Notes: generated by a model from the letters alone, not told the origin. Shown: positions 1-9,841, counted from the first letter of the stretch. The stretch is DNA of 64,000 bases from Symbiodinium natans (GCA_905221605.1 CAJNDS010001846.1:213501-277500), one strand, 5' to 3'. Translations and numbers: made by a program.

Positions 1-39
1 CGCTCGAAATTTCGACTGCAGTATGCCCTGAACTCTAAG

Positions 40-352
40 CCCTAAACCCTAGACCCTAAACCCTAAACCCTAAGCCCTAAGCCCTAAACCCTAAACCCTA
101 AACCCCAAACCCCAAACCCTAAACCCTAAACCCTACACGTTACACGTTTAGATCCTAAGCCTCTGCAGGTGGTTGTTGGGAAAGTAAGAGAAAACGCAGT
201 GGAGAGTCCAGCAGAGCCAATTGCCCCTTCAATGCTGGCTCCATGTTACTGGTACCAAAATCCGAAACTGGGGGGAGCCCAAGCATCGAAAATCTAGGGT
301 TAGGGTTTAGGGTGTAGGGTTTAGGGCATAGGGTTTAGGGTTAGGGTCGGGG
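40..352. repeat. Telomere-type repeat patches
   Basis: CCCTAAA units run from about 40 to 143 and TTTAGGG units from about 292 to 352, so the two patches point in opposite directions. The roughly 150 bases between them are unique, with no ORF I can support. TTTAGGG is the Arabidopsis-type telomere unit also reported for dinoflagellates. Here it is internal, like dozens of other patches in this window. Confidence 0.9.
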
Positions 353-845
353 TTTGGTTGGGGCCCCTCTTCCTGTTTGTGGTTCCTCACAAGCCTCCTT
401 GAGCAAAAAGGGGGGTACCCTCTTTGTATTCCAGAGCCGCAGTGCATGAAGTCCTCATGGTCCTGACCGTCGACCTCTCATTCAAACCCCCCCTGTCCCT
501 ACATATACAAAGGAACAAATCGTATAAATCCCTGCTGCCAGCATTTGACAGGTGTGCTTCCGTCATTGCCCCAGAGTTCGCGCATTCTCTCCGCTGTAGG
601 AACGGAGGTTACGGCACATGTAGGCTGACAGAACTTGTACGTTGCAGCAACGATACATGCACTCTTGTGAAACCGCCGGGACAAGCAAGATCTTTCTTTT
701 GGCACGTTTCGCCTGAGCTTTCTCCCCAACTCCCCAAACACGTATTGAAAGAGTATGGTCAGCGCGACCAGGGCATAGCCTATCTTTCTGCATAATGATA
801 GGCCGGCGCCTCACCCACAGACCCAGTACACATCCCTACTCAGAC
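353..845. other. Unassigned stretch, no gene supported
   Basis: Short ORFs are open on both strands (424-795 plus; 499-741 and 563-814 minus). None shows a recognisable motif or a clear advantage over its overlapping competitors. I therefore leave the stretch without a gene. Confidence 0.5.
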
Positions 846-1448
846 TCAGACTGACCATAGTACAGCTGTTTCGCGTACTGAAACTGGCCAGATCGTCTGA
901 CGATGACGAAGAAAATGGATGTGGCCGCACGCACAAATGTTTAAACACATGAACTCACTGCACATCTGTCGAACCTGATCCAAGAGCTTGCGCTCTTGTT
1001 CACTACGGCTCTTCAAAGCTTCGAAGTTCTCGTCATGCCGAAGGTCCTCGAACTCAACATCATCATCGTCCGAGTCGCTTAGAATCAAAATGGGAGACTG
1101 CAAGACTAGCTCGACACAAGTCGTAGCCGTGGGCAGTACAGATGGAAACAAGAACTCAAGCACTTGCGCCGAGCAGGAAGATGGTAGTGAAAGATAAGGC
1201 ACTGTCATCCAGACTTTGATGTCCTGGCGCTGCGCGTCATGAAGTTCGATTTCTTGTAGCAGAACTCGGAGCCATGCTAAGGTCTCTTGGCGAGTTTGTT
1301 GAATGGCCAGCAACGGTTGCGCGAAGTAGTTGCGCTCAGCAGCACGGATGCTAATGGGAAGCATGTTCCACACGAGCTGGGCTTCTTGCGCTATCACGGC
1401 AGGAACATCAACGGGTCGGCTCCAAAACATATGAGCATACATCTGCAT
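846..1448 (-). CDS. Hypothetical protein with SUMO-interaction-like motif
   Basis: A 200-residue ORF starting with ATG; I do not recognise the family. The N-terminal half is helical and rich in Gln and Leu. Near residues 118-133 it carries a hydrophobic core ILIL followed directly by an acidic-serine run (SDSDDDD), the layout of a SUMO-interaction motif. The region after it is charged and probably helical. The ORF lies about 1.5 kb downstream, in transcription direction, of a gene with a Ulp1-type SUMO-protease domain, and a second SIM-like motif occurs in exon 1 of that gene. An overlapping minus ORF (1408-1656) could be an upstream exon; no splice pair was settled. The coding call rests only on length, the ATG and the motif. 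Confidence 0.4.
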   Translation of the reverse strand: MQMYAHMFWSRPVDVPAVIAQEAQLVWNMLPISIRAAERNYFAQPLLAIQQTRQETLAWLRVLLQEIELHDAQRQDIKVWMTVPYLSLPSSCSAQVLEFLFPSVLPTATTCVELVLQSPILILSDSDDDDVEFEDLRHDENFEALKSRSEQERKLLDQVRQMCSEFMCLNICACGHIHFLRHRQTIWPVSVRETAVLWSV

Positions 1449-1972
1449 GGCAGCTGCCGCAAGGAGAACAATCTACTACAGCAGCAAACACTAAAATAGT
1501 GTTTGGGACATGTGCGGCTTTGGCGAATTGACGGAGAAAGTCTTGAAATCGCAACTTCAAGAGGTCAGCAGGCATGAAGACTGCAACAAGCAGCCATGCA
1601 GAAAGCTCTTTTTCGGCTTTCTGGGTACTGCGGTACAGAGTTCTCGCAAGCAGCATCGAACGACTGTACAGTTGAACTTGCTTGCCAAACTAACAAAATG
1701 TGGTAATGTTAACCTCACATCTATAAATGGGGTGGCAACTGTAATATTCGCCGGGCCAGAGGGGCTCAGCCGAAGACTACTTTCCATTACGGGAGGTTTT
1801 CGGGCCGATGTGTGTAAACAAGTCTATATAGGGGGGTCCGGTGAAAATAATAAGGGGGTGACAACAGTAAAATTTGGCCGGCCAGGAATCAGAAATTTTA
1901 CTTGCAGAGAAGACTTTTCGAGCTCCGAGGCTCTAGAGAAGCAGATCTCGTTTGAGATTGCTTGTCTTGTGA
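1449..1972. other. Unassigned stretch before a tandem array
   Basis: No gene is supported here. Plus-strand ORF 1510-2268 runs into the 74-bp tandem array and owes most of its length to it. Minus ORF 1408-1656 may be an exon of the neighbouring SIM-like ORF. Confidence 0.4.
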
Positions 1973-2343
1973 GATTGCTGCAGCTCCAGAGCTGCGAGAA
2001 ACTGTTGCTTCAGGCCTGTTGCTTCAGAGAAGCAGGTGCCTCTTCAGATTGCTGCAGCTCCAGAGCTGCGAGAAACTGTTGCTTCAGGCCTGTTTCTTCA
2101 GAGAAGCAGGTGCCTCTTGAGATTGCTGCAGCTCCAGAGCTGCCAGAAACTGCTGCTTCAGGCCTCTTTCTTCAGAGAAGCAGGTGCCTTTTGAGATTGC
2201 TGCAGCTCCAGAGCTGCGAGAAACTGGTGCTTCAGGCCTCTTTCTTCAGAGAAGCAGGAGCCTTTTGAGATTGCTGCAGCTCCAGAGCTGCGAGAAACTG
2301 GTGCTTCAGGCCTCTTTCTTCAGAGAAGCAGGAGCCTTGCACA
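1973..2343. repeat. 74-bp tandem repeat, five copies
   Basis: The word GATTGCTGCAGCTCCAGAG starts at 1973, 2047, 2121, 2195 and 2269, an exact 74-base spacing. Copies differ by a few substitutions, such as GTTGCTT against GGTGCTT. Because 74 is not a multiple of three, the array cannot encode a periodic protein in one frame. Confidence 0.95.
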
Positions 2344-2431
2344 GATACGGAAGCTCAAGCCCTGCAGCAGAAGCTTAAACCCATTGTCTGCAGCTACAGA
2401 GAAGCTCCCCAAAAAAGACTTGGCGCAGATG

Positions 2432-2860
2432 CGAAACCCCAGTGTGTCCAGCCACAGAGTGCTGCGAAATCTCTCCATAGAATCAGATGCGAATGCCTCA
2501 GATTTGCCGGTGCAGAAGCTCGAAAAAAAAACCTACGACAGCAGCGAAACCCCAGTGTGTGCAGCCACAGAGTGCTGCCAAATCTCTCCATAGAATCCGA
2601 TGCGAATGCCTGAGATTTGCAGGCGTAGAAGCTCAAAAAAAGACCTACGACAGCAGCGAAACCCCAGTGTGTGCAGCCACAAATTGCCGCCAAATCTCTC
2701 CATGGAATCAGATGCGAATGCCTGAGATTTGCAGGCGTAGAAGCTCAAAAAAAGACCTACGACAGCAGCGAAACCCCAGTGTGCGCAGCCACAGACTGCT
2801 GGCAAAAAGCTTCAAAAAAGAGACTCGGAACAGAAGCAAAGCCCCAGTGCGTGCAGCCAT
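2432..2860. repeat. 112-bp tandem repeat, four copies plus a partial
   Basis: The word CGAAACCCCAGTGTG occurs at 2432, 2544, 2657 and 2769 (spacing 112-113). A diverged partial copy lies near 2836. Each unit also carries AATCTCTCCAT and GCAGCGAAACC. The array adjoins the 3' end of the Ulp1-type ORF. Confidence 0.93.
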
Positions 2861-2912
2861 GTGCAGCCCCGTCACAGCAGAAAATTTCACTTCAGAGGTG
2901 CCAGACCCAGGC

Positions 2913-4758
2913 TCACACGAAGCTTGTTGAGCAGATACCGTTCGCGCTTCTCCCAGCAGCAGTCCAAGCAGCCACTCTGCCAGCTGCAGCGACTGCAGAT
3001 TCGAAGCCCAAACTGCCTGATGTGCTCAATTTCCGCCTTCTCTGAGGCAGAAAGATCAGAGGCTCCTTCCCCTGGTTCAGGACCTCGTGGGCCAGAGCAG
3101 CAGCTTTGGTCGATGCTTCAGAGGCTGCTGCGTGAGACGCAGCCAATTTCAGAGCCTTGGCATGATTGGCTTTGAGCGCCTTTTTCAGAGCCTTGTCCTC
3201 GTCGGCCAGACTCTTCTCCAGCTTCTTCTGCTCTTCAGCCATTTGACCCACCCAGGTCCGCAGAAAAGCAACCAGGTCCATGACCAGCCTGCTGCGTGAG
3301 CCACGAGAGGCTGGCCCCTCGCCACGAAGTTGGCAGCAGATCCACAGGATGCTCGCCAGCACCCAGAACCCACAGTCATCGCTCTTCTGCAGAGGGCATT
3401 TTGCCCGGTCAGGCAAGACAGCCCCTGGAATCAGAGCTTCCAGCAGCAGCTGCGCGTTCTGAGCACAATTCTTGTGCACTGTGGCCAGAGTGTCCAGGTA
3501 CTGAATGCAGACCTCGTCTCCCTCTCTTCTGTCCAGAACCAGCAGAGTCCAGTGACAAGCCCAGACAGGCACAAAGAGCAGCTTGTAGTCGTGGCCTCGT
3601 GCGCCAGAGCCGGCGGCAGCAGACCAGGGTTTGGATGCTCCTGGTACAGAAACTGCACGCAGAGCCGAGGGTCCAGAAGCTGGACAGAGTGCTTGCGGAA
3701 GAAGTCAGGCTCCTCAGACTTCTCGTCCCAGAAATGCCACCTCAGCATCTCCCAGCCCATGAGCAGATGCTGATCCAGAAGCATCTGAGGCTTCTTCTGG
3801 ATCAGCTCCACAGTCGCAGAGGCATAGCTGTCCTCCTCCAGACTCAGACGAATGCCCAGACAAGTCTGCTTCAGAGCACGTTTCAGGTGCATGCCCTTCC
3901 ACTTCAGAGGCGGTAGCCAGGCTTGCTCCACTTCGCAGACATCGTCAGCAAACAGAGTCGTTGTGGCACAGGTCGCACCCACACCTGTCAGAGTCACAGT
4001 GCCCAGAAGAACATTGTGGGCAGTGCACTTGCCAGACTTCCCACAGTTGGCCTCCTCCAAGAGCACCCTACAGGTCTTCCCAAACAGAGGCCCCTTGTCA
4101 GCGGCGGGAAGTTCAGCAGCCTTGGCAGAGACAGGGTCAGAGAGTGCGGAGGCGGCCAGAGGTGGCTTGGCAGAGCCACTCTGCTCCTCCAGAGCCTCTT
4201 GGTCCTCCAGAGCCTTCTGCTCTTTCAGGGCTTGGCCAGACCTCTTGACCACAGCTTTGCTTGCAGTCTTGAGCAGATTCTTCTTGACAGACTTCTTTGT
4301 CTGAGATTTGGGCTCAGCAGCACGAGGAACCAGACGAGCCAGAGCTTGCTGCTGAGATATCGTCTTCAGACGATGCCTCATGGCCTCCAGAAGCTTGCCA
4401 TGCAGCTTCTTCTTAGCCAGAGCCAGCATGGCCTTGACATCCCTGCGTTCCCGCTTCTTTGCCAGAGCGTCATCAGAGGTGGCCAGCTGCTTCCGCCAGG
4501 CTGTCCTCTGAAGATCCAGACTCAGGGTCAGAACCCCAGACTCAATGCACGGGATTTGCAGATCCTCGGGGAGTTCAGGCACAGCGAGCAGAGCTTCCTC
4601 TTCAGAGGACAGCACGTGAGGATGGTTCAGCGACCACTCCACCAGATCCGCAACGGCTTGGGCGCCAGCGATGGCAGACCAGTCCGGCTTCACAGGCACA
4701 GAGCCCACACGCCAGAGGTAGCGGTCCTCCAACCAGGATGGCTTCGTGCGAGCAGAGC
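2913..4758 (-). pseudogene. Ulp1-type SUMO protease domain exon, frameshifted
   Basis: This is the last exon of a large minus-strand gene. The first block (4758 to about 3590) encodes some 390 residues, including WLEDRYLW and a Lys/Ala-rich middle. The second block (about 3590 to 2913) encodes a C48/Ulp1-type peptidase core: His in ACHWTLLV, Asp in QYLDTL, Gln in PLQKSDDCG and the catalytic Cys in DDCGFWV. These are residues 7, 27, 62 and 67 of the 219-residue ORF, matching the family's His-Asp-Gln-Cys order and spacing. A Lys/Ala-rich, probably coiled-coil tail follows. The blocks are in different frames; the join lies near 3575-3620, where GHDYKLLFVPVW continues upstream of the His motif. 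The exon start follows a pyrimidine-rich tract ending TTTTGCAG. The family removes SUMO or similar tags, and in several transposon superfamilies it is fused to or carried with the transposase. The frameshift could be real decay or an assembly error. Confidence 0.75.
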
Positions 4759-4871
4759 CTGCAAAAGAAAAAGCTACGTCGTCAGTTAAGAAAGACAGAG
4801 TGCCAGTTACAGAAGCATCAGATCGTTATGAAATCGTCAGACCTCAATATATGCAGCCTAAAGACCCATGC
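4759..4871 (-). other. Probable GC-AG intron
   Basis: In gene sense the interval begins GCATGGG and ends TTTTTCTTTTGCAG, a strong acceptor with a pyrimidine tract. It removes the TAG at 4858-4860. It joins a reading frame ending GILAYKPDF...CCGQ to one beginning ARTKPSWLEDRYLW with matching phase. GC donors are normal in dinoflagellates. The donor is the best-phased candidate but is not proven. Confidence 0.6.
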
Positions 4872-7022
4872 TTTGGCCGCAGCACTCTGCATCCGTCAGA
4901 GGCACCAGTTTGCCAGAGCTGAAGTCAGGCTTGTAAGCCAGAATGCCATTCCGCCTCAGACCAGAAACGATCCAGTCCTTCTCGTCCTGCCTGCGAGACA
5001 TCTCGTCTTGTGCAGAGACCACACAGCGGATCAGATCGAGGTGGGAGCAGTGCCAGATCTCCTTGTTCCCAGAGGCGAACAGAGCTGTCTGGCCAGCATG
5101 CCTGACAAGGGAACAGATGAGCTTCAGAAGAAACAATCGCTCAGAGACCCTGAAGACACTTCAGAAACCCCTTGCTGGCCTCAGACGATCCATTTCAGAG
5201 CGACACAGACTCTTGAAGCTCCGAGAGAAGTCTGTGTCAGTCAACTGCAGACTCGCAGTCATCTTAGGACCAATAATGGTCTGCAGATGGTTGCTGTAAA
5301 GCAGAGACTCGGTGGCAGAGGAGGACCAGGCCGCAGCGTAGCAGTCTCGCTGCTGGATGCAGACAGGCGTCAGAGCCGCCAGCTCCTGCTGGGCCCAGAC
5401 GTAGATGACGCCATCTACGTTTGCAGACGGCTGACTCATCACAGAGATACGTCTGAAGAGTTCTGGGTCAGACTGTCTGGCTTTCCGCCAGCCAAAGAGC
5501 AGACGGCCGGCAGAGGTCTTCGCCTTCCGCACCACCAGAGTGCCGTTGTATTCGAAGGTCTCATCAGAGATGAACTTGCCAGCAGAGTCTATGTTGTTCA
5601 ATCGAGCATGCGCTCCATGAACAACTAACAGACCCGGCAGCACCTTGCCCACAAGAGGAGCATCGGAGCAGAGGTTGTACAGACCCTGTCTGGCCTCGTA
5701 CGTCAGACGGTACCTGTGTGCATCAGGGTCAGCAAAAGACCGTTTCTGACGCTGTCCAGAGTTCTTGCGTTTCTCAGTCACAGCAGGCAGCTCAGCCGAC
5801 AGCAGAGGCGGCACCTGGCTGTCGGAGGTCCGGTCAGCAAGAGTGCGGGTGTGGTGGTCCAGAAGCTCTTGTCTCAGCAGAGACTGCGGGTACGGGTCAG
5901 ACTCCCATTTCGCATACACTTCCTTCTCAGAACCAGACTTCAACCACAGGGGCACCTGGTCGGCGAAGAGCAGGACCATGGACTGCAGGTTGGCACGCAG
6001 AACAGCAGGTTTGCTGACCCTTTCCCGCAGTTCTGCCTCAGGGCCGAAACAGGTCAACCAGAGGGTGCGGTCCAGGGCCTGGTAGGTCAACTTTGCACGA
6101 ACCACCTCGTCAACCTCAGAGACCTGAGTCTTCAGGTCCGGGACCATGTCCTTCGCTCGCAGATCTTTCATCAACTGCTTGAGACGGTTCCTTCCAGAGT
6201 CCACCGCAGAAGACTTGAGCTGCTTCTCACCTTCAGAGACCAGTTGAAGCAGAGCGGCTCGCTCGTGGCGGTCCACAGCAGCCTCAGACTGCTGCCGCAG
6301 ATCCAGAAGCTCCTTCGTCATCAGCAGACGCCACTGCTCCAGAATGTGGACCTTCTTGACAGAGTGGCCGTGGCAGCGCTGGGTCTCAAACCAGACAAGC
6401 AGACTGTCTCGGACAGCCGTGAAGGCAGACTTCCTCCCACCACCAGGCAGACGGTATCCACGATACCGGCGCTGCGTCGCAGTCCTCTTCAGGCCTTTGG
6501 CCCCAGTAGAGACGTGAGGTTGCAGAGCGAAGCCATGGTGCTTCTGCAACCTCGCCAGAATGTCTCTGCGCTGCCAGATCTTCCGGACCTTCATCAAAGA
6601 CAAGCCCATCTTCTTGCTCATCGCTGTCAGCAAGGTGTGCTCAGAGCTGAAGTCAGGCAGCGCTTTCTTCATCTTCAGCGTCAGAGCATGCTGGACCGCC
6701 AGAGGCATCTCAGAGCTACGGCTGGCCCTGCGGCCCTTGGGCCTGCCGCCCTGCCTCCGCCTCCTCTCAAACTCTTGGCGAACACCAGATTGCTCGAGGC
6801 GCCGCTTCTCAGAGGCTGCTTTAGCAGCTTGCTCAGATGCAACTTCTCTGAGAACCTGCTTCATGGCCTCAGACATAGGCCTGCCTTTGGCTTGCGGAGC
6901 GGGCTTGTCTCGCAGAGCCGGCAGGTAAGCTTCCGGGTGGTCAGGCTTGCAGAACCGCAGCAAGGTCGTCTGCTTCTCAGTCCGCGGCCAGAAGCCTGCC
7001 AGCAGAAGAACTTGGCAGAGTG
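4872..7022 (-). pseudogene. Transposase-like protein exon with in-frame TGA
   Basis: An open frame of about 715 codons with one in-frame TGA (5161-5163). It stays open for another 90 codons beyond that stop, so the stop looks like a lesion or a recoded codon. The N-terminal part is very basic (RRRRQGGRPKGRR), followed by a helix-turn-helix-like segment (KKMGLSLMKVRKIWQRRDIL) and a Gly-rich basic loop (RLPGGGRKSAF). Later come MVLLFADQVPLW and SDETFEYNGTLVVRKA, whose Asp-bearing strands resemble a DDE/RNase H-fold transposase, though I cannot assign the catalytic triad. The exon starts after an acceptor ending TTATTCTCAG at 7023. It appears spliced to the downstream Ulp1 exon, giving one protein of about 1,380 residues. 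I know of a similar transposase plus Ulp1 arrangement in the KDZ/Zisupton and some MULE-type elements, but family membership here is inference. Confidence 0.6.
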
Positions 7023-7080
7023 CTGAGAATAATATCAAGAAGAAGAAAAAGACAAGATCGAGTCCCTCAGACGATCCTTC

Positions 7081-7660
7081 AGCCTTCGGGTCCTGGTCTA
7101 AGTCTGAAGAGAACAGTCCCTGAAGCTTAAGACTTCAGCCTTCGGGTCCTAGTCTAAGTCTGAAGAGAAAAGTCCCTGAAGCTTAAGACTTCAGCCTTCG
7201 GGTCCTGGTCTAAGTCTGAAGAGAAGAGTCGCTGAAGCTTAAGACTTCAGCCTTCGGGTCCTGGTCTAAGTCTGAAGAGAACAGTCCCTGAAGCTTAAGA
7301 CTTCAGCCTTCGGGTCCTGGTCTAAGTCTGAAGAGAAGAGTCCCTGAAGCTTAAGACTTCAGCCTTCGGGTCCTGGTCTAAGTCTGAAGAGAAGAGTCCC
7401 TGAAGCTTAAGACTTCAGCCTTCGGGTCCTGGTCTAAGTCTGAAGAGAAAAGTCCCTGAAGCTTAAGACTTCAGCCTTCGGGTCCTGGTCTAAGTCTGAA
7501 GAGAAAAGTCCCTGAAGCTTAAGACTTCAGCCTTCGGGTCCTGGTCTAAGTCTGAAGAGAAGAGTCCCTGAAGCTTAAGACTTCAGCCTTCGGGTCCTGG
7601 TCTAAGTCTGAAGAGAAGAGTCCCTGAAGCTTAAGACTTCAGCCTTCGGGTCCTGGAATT
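7081..7660. repeat. 56-bp tandem repeat, about ten copies
   Basis: AGCCTTCGGG recurs at 7081, 7137, 7193, 7249 and onward at 56-base spacing to about 7650. Degenerate copies lie at 7861-7950. Each unit holds the foldback CTGAAG-CTTAAGA-CTTCAG. Read on the minus strand a unit encodes FQDPKAEVLSFRDSSLQT then TAG, matching the end of the adjoining exon-1 ORF. The array therefore seems to be an amplified exon/intron border lying inside an intron. Confidence 0.95.
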
Positions 7661-7909
7661 CAGGAAACCGGCACAGGTCTGAAAGCTCGGTTTCCTTACT
7701 AAAATCCTTATCCGCCGGAGCTCGAAAACAAGTCCGGCAAGGGTACCCCTTACGGGCCTCGAAAATGACAATAATAAAGGGTGGCAATAATGAATTCGGC
7801 GACGGGGGGGGGGGGGGAACCAAGAAGCCTTAAGTTTAAATGGCTTCCTGTAATTAAGTCTCAAGACAAGAGTCCCTTAAGCTTAAGACTTCAGCCTTCG
7901 GGCCCTGGT

Positions 7910-8176
7910 CTAAGTCTCAAGACAAGAACCCCTGAAGCTTAAGACTTCAGCCTCCGGATCCTGGAATTCAGGAAATTGCCAGAAATCTGAGAGCAGGGTT
8001 TCCTTAACTTCATCTCTCAAGCAAGAAGCACACAGAGAAGCTAAGCTGCCTCCAGACTTGTCTGCTGGGTCTGCTGGTACCAGAGCAGAGCTTGCAGAGG
8101 GTAGAACCAAAGCAGACCTTGCGGTCTCAGGCTGCTGAGCCATTTCATCTTCAGAAGAAGAAATCTCCACAGCCAT
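7910..8176 (-). CDS. Candidate first exon with SIM-like N-terminus
   Basis: The ATG at 8174-8176 opens a frame of 88 codons beginning MAVEISSSEDE. This is a hydrophobic-x-hydrophobic core followed by serine and acid, as in SUMO-interaction motifs. The frame ends in FPEFQDPEAEVLSFRGSCLET, the sequence amplified in the adjacent 56-bp array. It is in the right place and orientation to be exon 1 of the transposase-Ulp1 gene, with the array inside the following intron. A spliced-leader-like relic lies 37-55 bases upstream of the ATG. The donor is not resolved, so the true exon end may lie before the TAG. It could also be a separate small gene. Confidence 0.45.
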   Translation of the reverse strand: MAVEISSSEDEMAQQPETARSALVLPSASSALVPADPADKSGGSLASLCASCLRDEVKETLLSDFWQFPEFQDPEAEVLSFRGSCLET

Positions 8177-8212
8177 TGCTGCGAGATCTAGCTGCCTACA
8201 GACAAGCAGTCT

Positions 8213-8231
8213 TGTGGCCAAAATGGCCTGC
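8213..8231 (-). promoter_or_regulatory. Possible relic of the dinoflagellate spliced leader
   Basis: On the minus strand the sequence reads GGCCATTTTGGCCACAAG. It shares the GCCATTTTGGC core and final CAAG of the DinoSL sequence, with a two-base difference between them. It sits directly after a good 3' splice acceptor (TTTTTGTTCTGCAG) and shortly before an ATG. Dinoflagellate genes re-inserted from trans-spliced mRNA often keep such a relic. Chance similarity is possible because only about 15 bases match. Confidence 0.4.
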
Positions 8232-8395
8232 CTGCAGAACAAAAACATGAGTGGCAGAGAGGTGCCTTATCTGCAGAAGCCAGGCAGTCAACAGACGGGG
8301 CAAGAAACTCCATCCCTCAGACTCCTCCGACCTTTTGCTTCGCTGCTTTACAGAGCCACAGAAGTCTCAGATTCAAAACCTTTTGCTTGGCTGCT

Positions 8396-8812
8396 TCACA
8401 GAGCTACCGAAGTCTCAGACTCAGAGCCCTCTACGTCTTCCCACTCAGAGTCCGCCTCGCAGACAGAAGAACGCTCAGAAGTGGGGGTCTGGGCCTCAGA
8501 GTGGCCCAGCTCAGAGATGTCTTCTGCAGACATCACATGGACCCGAGAGGCCCAAGGCAGCCACAGACGAGATCCGACAGAGACATCTCGTCTGCTGCAG
8601 AGCCACCCAGAAAGTGTCCAGCTCCGAGCAGAGCCTCCGTCAGCCAGATCGGTGAATTGCTCACCAGTGGCCAGACACCACCACTTGTCGCAGCCAGGCA
8701 GATCGAGAAAGGCACAGATCTCGACTGCAGCTTCTTCGCAGAACCCGAAGCGTCGCTTCAGAGTCAGAACAGCAGCGTAGGTGGCAGCAGAGCTCGCAGC
8801 ATTCGCAGCCAT
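8396..8812 (-). CDS. Hypothetical protein, 138 residues
   Basis: A minus-strand ORF with a genuine ATG (8810-8812). It begins with an Ala/Ser-rich stretch, continues through FGFCEEAAVEICAFLDLPGC, which resembles a compact helical domain, and ends in an acidic Ser/Glu tail (DSEWEDVEGSESETSV). The end overlaps a short direct duplication (copies near 8340-8385 and 8390-8436) that may hide a splice donor. I do not recognise the family. It lies just upstream of the candidate first exon of the transposase-Ulp1 gene and could be a separate gene or an earlier exon. Confidence 0.35.
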   Translation of the reverse strand: MAANAASSAATYAAVLTLKRRFGFCEEAAVEICAFLDLPGCDKWWCLATGEQFTDLADGGSARSWTLSGWLCSRRDVSVGSRLWLPWASRVHVMSAEDISELGHSEAQTPTSERSSVCEADSEWEDVEGSESETSVAL

Positions 8813-9014
8813 GCTAGACTCTCTTCAGAGTACACAGCTTCTGTGCCAAAAAATCAGCAAAACAGAATCAACCAAGCTTCCAAACTCAAACTGCAGCAGG
8901 ACTGTCTCAGACACGAGCGAAGCAAGGAGCGAAGCAGAATGTTTTTTTAAGCGCAAGCCGTGAGCCGAATCAGCCTGCGACTGGCCAAGATCCTTTGGAC
9001 AGAAGCCAACTAAA

Positions 9015-9356
9015 CTACTCTGCTAGCGGATCAGAGTTCAAGTTCCGCAGGTGATCCTTCTGATCTTCGGACAGACTGTCCCAGATCCCAAGAAAGGGCT
9101 CAGGGGCGTTCAAGAGGGCCTCCTCGCTCACGCCCTCCATCTGCAGAGTGGTTGCGTCAGACTCCGGAGACTGTTGAGAGTACCCCAGGTCGTCAGGTTT
9201 CTCCTTCAGAGGGGCCTTGGGGGTCTGCGGGGCAGGCTTCTTGTCTGGCGTGCACAGACCAGACGCCTCAGACTCAGGAAGAGGAGACGGGGGAAGCTTC
9301 GCAGCAGGCTTCTTTGTCGACTTGTTCGCAGAAGGTTTCTGCAGAACTTTGCCCAT
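9015..9356 (-). CDS. Hypothetical Lys/Pro-rich protein, 113 residues
   Basis: The ORF starts with ATG in a CCATGG context. The first half is Lys, Pro and Ser rich (STKKPAAKLPPSPLPESEAS); the second half is acidic and probably helical (EALLNAPEPFLGIWDSLSED). No family is recognised. Composition is CAGA-rich on the plus strand like the surrounding 2-13 kb, so codon use follows the regional bias and the coding evidence is modest. Confidence 0.35.
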   Translation of the reverse strand: MGKVLQKPSANKSTKKPAAKLPPSPLPESEASGLCTPDKKPAPQTPKAPLKEKPDDLGYSQQSPESDATTLQMEGVSEEALLNAPEPFLGIWDSLSEDQKDHLRNLNSDPLAE

Positions 9357-9596
9357 GGCTCTCTCAGAGTCCCAAAATTTTAAGAACAGTAATTAAGGCC
9401 AGCCGAAACTTTTCATGTGCAGACAAGAATAAATTTGTCAACCAAATGTTCAATCCAGACATGTGTGCGACAGACATGCAGCTGCACTTGCAACCAGATT
9501 GTTTTGGGCACCTTCAGACACCGCGTGCTTGCTTTCTTAAAAAAGCTGAGCTCGACCGCTCCAAAACAGAAACAAAACAAAACAGAAACCCCAGCT

Positions 9597-9809
9597 AACT
9601 AAACCCTAAACAAGTTAAACCCTAAGTCCTGAACCCTGAACCCTGGAACCCTGAACCCTAAACCCTAAACCCTAATTAAACCATTAAACCCTAACAGCGG
9701 GAGCCAGCAGGGTCTGCTCTTCAGATCAGAGCGTGGCATCTCAGCAGAGCCTGCCCATATTAATTAGGGTTTAGGGTTAAGGGTTAAGGGTTTAGGGTTG
9801 AGCCGCATA

Positions 9810-9841
<32 letters not shown>
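9597..9841. repeat. Mixed-orientation telomere-type repeat and poly-G run
   Basis: CCCTAAA-type units run to about 9692. A short unique piece follows, then TTTAGGG/TTAAGGG units from about 9757. A G homopolymer of about 32 bases ends at 9841. There is no supported gene. Confidence 0.9.

Noticed and set aside
3296-4789. Plus-strand ORFs of 150-290 codons opposite the Ulp1 exon
   Set aside because: Antisense shadows; the minus frames carry the catalytic motifs and splice signals.
5716-7026. 436-codon plus-strand ORF
   Set aside because: Antisense shadow of the transposase-like exon; Arg/Leu/Gln-rich composition mirrors the minus frame and the CAGA bias.
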